DNA of 6,935 nucleotides from Burkholderiales bacterium (GTDB lineage: Bacteria > Pseudomonadota > Gammaproteobacteria > Burkholderiales > CAIKXV01): contig JAIENF010000445.1 of assembly GCA_019751575.1 (NCBI GenBank), positions 1 through 6,935 of the forward strand. Reading direction: 5' to 3'. The position numbers were made by a program, and so were the translations under genes. Of this stretch, positions 1-4,679 are shown in pieces (position 1 is the first letter of the stretch; the number at the start of each line of letters is the position of its first letter). The notes under the pieces were generated by a model. That model ran no database searches, had not been told where the DNA came from, and saw nothing but the letters and a program-made list of their open reading frames with translations.

Positions 1-565
1 CCGGGGTACCGATGCCGCCGGACCCGTACTCGATCGCCCCCGGCTTCTTCCGCGCAAGCGCGATCATCTCCTTCACCGTCTTCGCGGGCAGCGACGGATT
101 CACGAGCATCACGTAGGGCGACACGCCGATCAGCCCGACCGGGGCGAAATCCCGCTCTGCATCGTAGGGCAGCTTGCGCAGGCTCGGATTGATCGCATGG
201 GTCGAGGTGGTGCCGACCAGCAGCGTGTAGCCGTCTGGGTTGGCGCGAGCGACCACTTCGCTGCCTACCACGCCCCCGGCGCCCGGCCGGTTCTCCACGA
301 GCACCTGCTGCCCGAGCAGTTCGCCCATGCGCGGACTGACCGGCCGGATCACGCCATCGTTGCTGCCGCCGGCCTCGAAGGGGGAGATGATGCGCACCGG
401 CTTGTTCGGGAAGCCCTGCGCGGCGGCCGGGCGGATGTCCGCGAAGCCGACGGCCGCGAACATGCAGGCGGCACCCGCCGCGGCGCGCCGCAGGGCGCTG
501 CCATGAGGGGCGAAGAAGGCTTCGGGGATCGGCTGCAACCGGCCGCAGGTCATGGGTTGAAGCAT
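1..565 (-). CDS. Bug/TctC-family periplasmic solute-binding protein, 3' end cut by window edge
   Basis: This is the N-terminal 188 residues of a Bug-family (tripartite tricarboxylate transporter receptor, TctC) protein; the family is usually about 320 residues long, so roughly 60% is present. These proteins capture small, mostly carboxylated solutes in the periplasm. Seen in sequence: a signal region with Arg26-Arg27, a hydrophobic stretch at about 28-41 and an AAA|Q cleavage site at 47-50; then the mature start FPNKPVRIISPFEAGGSND (52-70), VENRPGAGG (90-98), NPDGYTLLVGTT (109-120), THAINPSL (122-129) and VNPSLPAKTVKEMIALA (155-171), all typical of the family. The AGGSND and THAINP stretches are the usual ligand-contact loops. 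The start is chosen because AAGGAG lies 9 bases upstream; the next Met is residue 5. The n-region is unusually long (about 25 residues). It diverges from the IclR gene, its likely regulator. Ligand unknown; membrane partners TctA/TctB are not in view. Confidence 0.93.
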   Translation of the reverse strand, partial: MLQPMTCGRLQPIPEAFFAPHGSALRRAAAGAACMFAAVGFADIRPAAAQGFPNKPVRIISPFEAGGSNDGVIRPVSPRMGELLGQQVLVENRPGAGGVVGSEVVARANPDGYTLLVGTTSTHAINPSLRKLPYDAERDFAPVGLIGVSPYVMLVNPSLPAKTVKEMIALARKKPGAIEYGSGGIGTP

Positions 566-569
566 CGGG

Positions 570-584
570 GTTCTCTCCTTGCGA
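570..584. promoter_or_regulatory. Candidate IclR-type operator half of a shared motif (Bug leader)
   Basis: On the plus strand this is GTTC-TCTCC-TTGCGA. The same GTTC-N5-TTGCGA arrangement occurs at 3183-3197, just upstream of the VOC operon. Here it overlaps the AAGGAG ribosome site of the Bug gene, so part of the match may be constrained by that site. Binding by the neighbouring IclR protein is inference. Confidence 0.3.
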
Positions 585-600
585 TGAACGGCCGTCAAAA

Positions 601-616
601 AGCAAGAATCGGCCCA
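601..616 (-). promoter_or_regulatory. Candidate sigma-54 (-24/-12) promoter for the Bug gene
   Basis: The minus strand reads TGGGCCGATTCTTGCT. Against the sigma-54 consensus TGGCACG-N4-TTGC(A/T) it matches 10 of 12 fixed positions, with the required GG and GC exactly 10 bases apart. The predicted start is near 590, giving a leader of about 25 bases that contains the AAGGAG ribosome site. No comparably good sigma-70 promoter is visible in this interval. No sigma-54 enhancer-binding activator is encoded in the window, and IclR proteins normally act at sigma-70 promoters, so this remains a candidate. Confidence 0.35.
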
Positions 617-669
617 ATGTGCGGCGGCGGGCTGCCGCGCGGGGCCGGTAGTGGGAGAATCGGGCAATG
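605..669 (+). repeat. Direct near-repeat AGAATCGG..CAATG flanking the bug/iclR intergenic region
   Basis: AGAATCGGCCCAATG at 605-619 and AGAATCGGGCAATG at 656-669 differ by one inserted base and one substitution, and their starts are 51 bases apart (about five helical turns). The first copy covers the -24 region of the candidate Bug promoter; the second covers the leader and start codon of iclR. The placement would suit a regulator acting on both divergent genes, but a chance repeat cannot be excluded. Confidence 0.35.
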
Positions 670-1488
670 GATCGGACTACAACTCAACGTGCGCCGCGCG
701 CGGCCGACCGGTCTGCCGGCCTGCGCCGCGGCCTGCAGATCCTCAGCCTGTTCTCGGAAAGCCGCCCCGAGCTGGGCGTGAGCGAGGTGGCGCGCGAACT
801 CGGCGTGCACAAGAGCCGGGTGCACCGCGCGATCAAGACGCTCGAGGACATGTGCTACCTGCGGCGCGACCCGCGCACGCGGCGCTACTGCCTGGGCTAC
901 AAGGCGTTCGAGATCGGTGCGCTCGCCGGGCGCCACTCGAACACCATGAGCTGGGCGCGCGCGCAGCTGCGCGAGCTGGCGGCCCGCTTCGAGGCGAGCG
1001 TGTCGCTGCGGCTGGTGGACGACACCGACCTGCTGATCGTCGACACGGTGGAGACGGTCGACGACCCGGAGCTGCACGTGCCCACCGGGGCGCGCATCCC
1101 GCTGAACTACGGTGCGGGCGGGCAGGTGCGCGCCGCGTTCCTGCCCGACGAGCGGATAAGCGCGCTGATCGCGATGCACGGGCTGCCTCGCTACACGCTG
1201 CGTTCGATCACCACCGAGGCGGAGTTCCTGAAGGCGGTGCGTGCCACGCGCGAGCGCGGCTACGCCGTGAGCGAGGGCGAGACCGTGCCGGGTTCGTTCA
1301 GCGTCGCCGCGCCGATCGTCGACCGTTCGGGGGCGCTGACCGCCGTGCTGGTCGGTTCGCGCCGCAAGCTCGGCTTCACCCGGCCGCGCATCCTCGAGTT
1401 CGCGCGGGCGGCGGTGGAGACCGCCGACCGGATCTCTGCGCGCTCGCCCGGGCAGGCGGCGCCGCCACCGCCCGAGCAGGGTCACTGA
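667..1488 (+). CDS. IclR-family transcriptional regulator
   Basis: A 273-residue cytoplasmic DNA-binding regulator of full family length. Seen: an N-terminal winged helix-turn-helix at about 18-80, with the family pattern GLQILSLFSES (23-33), LGVSEVARELGVHKSRVHRAIKTLE (36-60) and the wing RRDPRTRRYCLG (66-77); then an IclR effector domain at about 85-258 with VPTGARIPLNYGAGG (138-152), ERGYAVSEGE (196-205), GSFSVAAPIVDRSG (209-222) and LGFTRPRILEF (235-245). It ends in a Pro-rich tail (APPPPEQGH). A GGGAGA about 9 bases before ATG serves as ribosome site. It diverges from the Bug gene and converges on the monooxygenase, overlapping it by 7 bases, so it most likely controls the surrounding genes in response to the substrate or a catabolite. 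The inducer cannot be predicted. The family assignment is secure; regulation of these neighbours is inferred. Confidence 0.95.
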   Translation: MDRTTTQRAPRAADRSAGLRRGLQILSLFSESRPELGVSEVARELGVHKSRVHRAIKTLEDMCYLRRDPRTRRYCLGYKAFEIGALAGRHSNTMSWARAQLRELAARFEASVSLRLVDDTDLLIVDTVETVDDPELHVPTGARIPLNYGAGGQVRAAFLPDERISALIAMHGLPRYTLRSITTEAEFLKAVRATRERGYAVSEGETVPGSFSVAAPIVDRSGALTAVLVGSRRKLGFTRPRILEFARAAVETADRISARSPGQAAPPPPEQGH

Positions 1489-2702
1489 ATCGCAGCCACT
1501 TCCTCCAGGCTCTTCATCAGCGAAGTGCGCAGGATGTACTGCCGTGCCAGCTTCGGATCGGCTGCCGTGTCATGCAGCATGTCGTGGTTGCGCTTGCGGA
1601 CTTCCGGGTCGCGCTCGTTGATCAGCTTCTTGTTGCGCTCGGTGATGGTCTTCACGTGGTTCACCGCCACGTGCTTGCGCTGGCGCGTGTATCGGTCCAG
1701 CACCGACATGTCCATGCTGCCGTCGAGGATGCCGACCAGCTTCTCGCCCAGGTTGATCGAGTCGTGCACGCCGCTGTTCATGCCGACGCCGCCGATCGGG
1801 CTGTTCACGTGGGCCGAATCGCCGGCGAGCAGCGCGCGCCCGACGTTGAACGTGTCGGCCACCAGCTGGTGGCTCGAGTACAGCTTGCGGTAGACGATGT
1901 CGTAGGGCTTCGAGTTGGGCAGGAACTTCTGCAGCTGCTTCTGGCAGTACTCGTCGGACAGCAGCATCTCGGGGTCGTCGTCGAGGCTGGTGGGGAAGTG
2001 CACGCGCCAGCGCTCCGGCTGCCCCCACTTGAACAGGTTCGCCCACTGGTCGGGATCGGACAGGTAGTTGCGGTACGAGTACCCGTGCAGCTTGTCGAAG
2101 TCGTGCACCACCGACACGGTCAGCACCTGGTCGGGATAGGTGTAGCCTTCGAACGCGATGTTCGACGCCTTGCGCACCACGCTGCGCGCGCCCTCGCCAC
2201 TGATGATGAACGAGCCGCGGATGCGCTCGGTCTCGCCGCCTTCATTGGTGACGATCGCGGTGACGCCGTCGGCGTCCTGTTCCATGTCTTCCAGCGTGGT
2301 ACCCATCCGGATCTTCACGTTCGGATAGGTGCGCAGCATCTTCATCGCCTCCTCGGCGACCTTGATGCGTTCGCACTGCAGGACGAACGGGAAGCGCGTG
2401 TCGTCCTTCAGCACCGCATGGTCGAACTCGGCGATCATGCTGTCGGTCAGGCGGTCCCAGAACTGGAAGGTCGGTGCGATCAGGCCGCGCGGCTCGATGC
2501 GTTCGTACAGGCCGAGGTCGGCGAACATCTCGAGCGTCGACGGATGGATGCTGCCGGTGCGCGGTGCCTGGTCGAGGAAATTGGCTTCGGTGAAGGTCTC
2601 GACCAGCAGCGTGTTCACGTCGTGCTGTGCGAGGTAGAGGGCGAGCGAGCAACCGGCCGGGCCGGCGCCGACGACGATCACCGGGGCGTTCTTCGAGAGC
2701 AT
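1482..2702 (-). CDS. Class A FAD-dependent monooxygenase (PheA/TfdB/UbiH-type)
   Basis: A 406-residue flavoprotein hydroxylase expected to use FAD, NAD(P)H and O2 in the cytoplasm. Seen: the Rossmann dinucleotide motif VGAGPAG (11-17) with Glu35 ending the second strand; HPSTLEMFADLGL (53-65), the usual substrate-domain entry; a DG-motif region SGEGARSVVRK (168-178); and the second FAD motif GRALLAGDSAH (288-298) followed by NSPIGGVGMNSGVHDSINL (300-318). Family members usually have Asp-Gly in the DG motif; here the position is Glu170-Gly171. The start at 2702 is chosen because AGGA lies 7 bases upstream and the Rossmann fold begins at once; a longer in-frame start at 2936 would run through the VOC gene and is rejected. 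It follows the VOC gene by 44 bases on the same strand, so they are probably one operon. The substrate is not identifiable; an aromatic or heteroaromatic acid is a guess from the IclR and Bug neighbours. Confidence 0.92.
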   Translation of the reverse strand: MLSKNAPVIVVGAGPAGCSLALYLAQHDVNTLLVETFTEANFLDQAPRTGSIHPSTLEMFADLGLYERIEPRGLIAPTFQFWDRLTDSMIAEFDHAVLKDDTRFPFVLQCERIKVAEEAMKMLRTYPNVKIRMGTTLEDMEQDADGVTAIVTNEGGETERIRGSFIISGEGARSVVRKASNIAFEGYTYPDQVLTVSVVHDFDKLHGYSYRNYLSDPDQWANLFKWGQPERWRVHFPTSLDDDPEMLLSDEYCQKQLQKFLPNSKPYDIVYRKLYSSHQLVADTFNVGRALLAGDSAHVNSPIGGVGMNSGVHDSINLGEKLVGILDGSMDMSVLDRYTRQRKHVAVNHVKTITERNKKLINERDPEVRKRNHDMLHDTAADPKLARQYILRTSLMKSLEEVAAIQ

Positions 2703-2746
2703 GGCAGTGTCCTGGGGTACGCGGGAGTTGCGAAGTTGGGGAGGGA

Positions 2747-3154
2747 CTACTCGACCGGCTTCACTTCCTTCGTCGCGCCCTTCCAGCCGCTGGCGGTGAC
2801 GTCGAACACGATGCCGTTCGGGTCCTTGTACTTCACCTCGTAGAAGCTCTTCGCGGCCGAGGTCGGGCGGCCGTACAGGTAGGTGCCGCCGGCCTTCTCG
2901 ACCTGCTTCTCGGCTTCCTCGAGGTTGTCGACCCACATGCCGAAGTGCATCACGCCGTAGAACGGGCCGTTCGAGTCGATGCCCTCGGCCTTGCCATGCT
3001 TGTTGAGCAGCGCGACGTTGATGGTGCCATCGGTCACGTAGACGCCGTTCTGGGCGTCGCCGGCCTTGGTCATGCCGAACGCCTCTTCGAAGAACTTCTG
3101 CGCGGCGGCGACATCGGGTACGGACAGGGCGATATGGCGAAGCTTCATGCTCAT
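2747..3154 (-). CDS. VOC (glyoxalase/extradiol dioxygenase fold) family protein
   Basis: A 135-residue protein of single VOC-domain size with two beta-alpha-beta3 modules: MKLRHIALSVPDVAAAQKFFEEAFGM (from residue 3) and VMHFGMWVDNLEEAEKQVEKAGG (68-90), ending in the typical YKDPNGIVFDVTASGW (109-124). Candidate metal ligands are His7, His70 and Asp118. Many metal-binding members carry Glu where Asp118 lies, and no Glu/His is evident at the equivalent site in module 1 (INVALLN, 45-51), so the activity could be lyase, epimerase, ring-cleaving or non-catalytic. The start at 3154 is preferred because AGGA is 8 bases upstream; Met3 is the only close alternative. It is the first gene of the operon with the FAD monooxygenase 44 bases downstream, which suggests it acts on the hydroxylated product or a related intermediate. 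The protein is noticeably Lys-rich compared with its neighbours. Confidence 0.9.
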   Translation of the reverse strand: MSMKLRHIALSVPDVAAAQKFFEEAFGMTKAGDAQNGVYVTDGTINVALLNKHGKAEGIDSNGPFYGVMHFGMWVDNLEEAEKQVEKAGGTYLYGRPTSAAKSFYEVKYKDPNGIVFDVTASGWKGATKEVKPVE

Positions 3155-3182
3155 GGCGAGGGTCCTGTGCAGGTTGGAGGAC

Positions 3183-3199
3183 GTTCCGTTATTGCGAAC
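3183..3199. promoter_or_regulatory. Candidate IclR-family operator over the VOC operon start site
   Basis: GTTCCGTTATTGCGAAC has outer inverted arms GTTC/GAAC and an AT-richer centre. It resembles, as I recall it, the IclR-class PcaR site GTTCGATAATCGCAC. It starts one base downstream of the -10 hexamer and covers the predicted transcription start, a repressor-like position. The GTTC-N5-TTGCGA core recurs at 570-584 in the Bug leader. Binding is inferred. Confidence 0.4.
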
Positions 3200-3200
3200 A

Positions 3201-3229
3201 AGTCTAACCGCGATCCCGATGGTTGTCAT
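3201..3229 (-). promoter_or_regulatory. Sigma-70-like promoter of the VOC-monooxygenase operon
   Basis: Minus strand: -35 ATGACA (3229-3224, 5 of 6 to TTGACA), a 17-base spacer, and -10 TAGACT (3206-3201, 4 of 6 to TATAAT). The predicted start is near 3194, giving a leader of about 40 bases to the ATG at 3154. It is the best-spaced promoter I find in the window. Confidence 0.55.
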
Positions 3230-3252
3230 GCAGGCGCGCGCCGCCGGACGCG

Positions 3253-3261
3253 TGCTAGATT
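3253..3261 (+). promoter_or_regulatory. Candidate extended -10 promoter of apaH
   Basis: TGC-TAGATT matches an extended -10 (TGn plus 4 of 6 to TATAAT) 9 bases before the apaH ATG. No -35 is seen at 16-18 bases spacing. The predicted start falls at about 3268-3271, at or within a few bases of the start codon, and no ribosome-binding site is visible, so a leaderless transcript is possible. Confidence 0.3.
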
Positions 3262-3270
3262 CCACGCACA

Positions 3271-4095
3271 ATGGCCACGTACGCGATCGGCGACATCCAG
3301 GGCTGCTACGACTCGCTGATGGAACTGCTCGGTTCGATCGGTTTCGACGCGGCCCGCGACCGGCTGTGGCTGGTGGGCGACCTCGTGAACCGGGGTGGCC
3401 AGTCGCTGGCGGTGCTGCGCTACATCGCCAGCCTGGGGCCGCGGGCGGTCACCGTGCTCGGCAACCACGACATCCACCTGCTGATGGTGGCGTCAGGCAT
3501 GACCCGCAAGCGCAACAGCGACACCTTCGACGACGTCCTTGCCGCGCCCGACCGTGACGAGCTGCTGGGCTGGCTGCGGCGGCAACCGCTGCTGCATGCC
3601 GAAGGTGGGCAGGTGATGGTGCACGCGGGCATCCTGCCGCAGTGGTCGCCTGCACAGGCGCTGGCGCTGGCGCGCGAAACCGAGGCGCGCCTGGCCGGGC
3701 CGGGCTACCTGGATTTCTTCGCCGAACTCTACGGCAACGACCCGGTCGCCTGGGACCCGTCGCTGACCGGCCATGCGCGCGCACGCTTCGTGGTGAACGT
3801 GTTCACCCGCATGCGCCTGGTCGATTCGGCCGGCAACCTCGATTTTTCCCACAAGGGATCGCTCGATCGTGCACCGGCGGGGCTCGTCCCGTGGTTCGAC
3901 TCGCCCCTGCGGGTCGGAGGCAAGGAGACGATCCTGTTCGGGCACTGGTCGGCACTCGGGCTGGTCGAGCGGCCGGGGGTGCTGGGCATCGACACGGGCT
4001 GTGTCTGGGGCCGCCAGCTCACCGCCTTCCGGCTGGAGGACGGCAGGCGCTTCTCCATCGACTGTCCCGTCCAGTCGGACATGGAAGCGGACTGA
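3271..4095 (+). CDS. apaH: Bis(5'-nucleosyl)-tetraphosphatase, symmetrical (diadenosine tetraphosphatase)
   Basis: A 274-residue calcineurin-type metallophosphoesterase that splits Ap4A into two ADP, controlling dinucleoside polyphosphate levels and, in E. coli, the removal of Np4N caps from RNA. Metal-site motifs seen in order: GDIQGC (7-12), GDLVNRG (36-42), GNHDIHLL (64-71), VHAGILPQW (117-125) and FGHWSALG (223-230), plus the family-specific RRQPLLHAEG (103-112), FTRMR (178-182) and DTGCVWGRQLTAFR (241-254). Length matches E. coli ApaH (about 280). Gln10 replaces the His of the E. coli GDVHGC motif; this is usual in other ApaH proteins (for example pseudomonads). GDLVNRGGQSL replaces the E. 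coli GDLVARGPGSL, losing the Pro. There is no recognisable Shine-Dalgarno before the ATG; the start is supported by close N-terminal similarity to E. coli ApaH (MATYLIGDVHGC). It is a stand-alone gene here, not linked to ksgA/apaG as in E. coli. Confidence 0.97.
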   Translation: MATYAIGDIQGCYDSLMELLGSIGFDAARDRLWLVGDLVNRGGQSLAVLRYIASLGPRAVTVLGNHDIHLLMVASGMTRKRNSDTFDDVLAAPDRDELLGWLRRQPLLHAEGGQVMVHAGILPQWSPAQALALARETEARLAGPGYLDFFAELYGNDPVAWDPSLTGHARARFVVNVFTRMRLVDSAGNLDFSHKGSLDRAPAGLVPWFDSPLRVGGKETILFGHWSALGLVERPGVLGIDTGCVWGRQLTAFRLEDGRRFSIDCPVQSDMEAD

Positions 4096-4134
4096 GGGCG
4101 CCTGCCCGTTGCCCGCCGCCCCTGCAGGGCGCCC
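4096..4134. terminator. Bidirectional hairpin between the apaH and slyB 3' ends
   Basis: GGGCGCCTGC (4096-4105) pairs with GCAGGGCGCCC (4124-4134) as a 10-bp GC-rich stem with one bulged G and an 18-base loop. It begins directly after the apaH stop and ends 3 bases before the slyB stop, filling nearly all of the 42-base convergent gap. There is no T-tract on either strand, so it may act as a transcription barrier or RNA-end stabiliser rather than a classical intrinsic terminator. Confidence 0.5.
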
Positions 4135-4137
4135 GGG

Positions 4138-4593
4138 TCAGCGCGTGACGCGCGACACGCCACCACCCGACAGCACGCGCACGCGCTCGCCAGGCTTGAA
4201 CTGCTCGTCGGCTTCCTGGGTGATCGCGATGATGTTCCCGTTGTCCAGCCGGACGGTGACTTCGACGCCGTCCTTGCGCGTCACGCCCTCTTCGATCGCC
4301 GAGCCGGCAAGGCCGCCTGCAACCGCGCCCAGCACGGCAGCGATCGTGCTGCCACGGCCACCCCCCACCGTGCTGCCGGCGACTCCGCCGACCACGCCGC
4401 CGGCGATCGTGCCGATCGGCGTGCGGGTGCCTTCGAGCCGGACCGTGCGCACGCCTTCGACCGTGCCCATGCGCACGCTCTGTTCGGTGCGCGCCTGGCT
4501 GCGCGAATAGCTGTTCGCGCCCTGCCCCGGCGCACAGGCGGAAAGCACCAGCATGGATGCGAGTGCGAGGGCCAATCCCTGGATCTTCTTCAT
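4138..4593 (-). CDS. slyB: SlyB-like glycine-zipper outer-membrane lipoprotein
   Basis: A 151-residue lipoprotein related to E. coli SlyB (155 residues) and the Rickettsia 17-kDa antigen family. Seen: an N-terminal Lys-Lys, a hydrophobic stretch and a lipobox LSAC with Cys20; Ala21 at +2 predicts sorting to the outer membrane. A linker (21-59) carries MGTVEGVRTVRLEG, then a glycine zipper at 60-100 (GTIAGGVVGGVAGSTVGGG... AVLGAVAGGLAGSAIEEG), then a beta-rich domain GVEVTVRLDNGNIIAITQEADEQFKPGERVRVLS (109-142). Order and wording follow E. coli SlyB closely (GVELEIRKDDGNTIMVVQ..., RFSPGQRVVL). SlyB supports outer-membrane integrity, in enterobacteria under PhoPQ stress; whether that regulation applies here is unknown. 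The start is fixed by AGGAG 8 bases upstream and the signal peptide. It lies 86 bases after the nucleoside kinase on the same strand with no obvious promoter between, so it may be partly cotranscribed. Confidence 0.9.
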   Translation of the reverse strand: MKKIQGLALALASMLVLSACAPGQGANSYSRSQARTEQSVRMGTVEGVRTVRLEGTRTPIGTIAGGVVGGVAGSTVGGGRGSTIAAVLGAVAGGLAGSAIEEGVTRKDGVEVTVRLDNGNIIAITQEADEQFKPGERVRVLSGGGVSRVTR

Positions 4594-4679
4594 CTTCAAA
4601 TCTCCTGCGCTGGCCCGGCCTCGGCGGGTTCGCCCGACCGGATCGGATCGCACACCGGACATGCCTGGAAAGCCGCGGT

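Noticed and set aside
595..1485. A 296-codon minus-strand frame antisense to iclR
   Set aside because: Arg/Ala-rich composition without motifs; the opposite strand encodes a full-length IclR protein.
2718..2746. The third TTGCGA (2728-2733) as a full copy of the shared operator
   Set aside because: GTTC is missing at the required 5-base distance; only a GTAC two bases off is present. The short CAACT-TCG-CAACT repeat there is too small to call.
651..2843. A 730-codon open frame on the plus strand across iclR and antisense to the whole monooxygenase
   Set aside because: Its translation is Ala/Arg/Val/His-rich without any domain, and it shadows two well-supported genes. Long antisense frames are expected in GC-rich DNA.
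1482..2936. A longer monooxygenase starting at 2936
   Set aside because: The extra 78 residues are low-complexity translation out of frame with the VOC gene; the start at 2702 has a ribosome site and leads straight into the Rossmann fold.
3289..3306. Gln in the ApaH GDIQGC motif as a lost catalytic His
   Set aside because: Gln at this place is common in ApaH proteins outside the enterobacteria, so it is not a defect.
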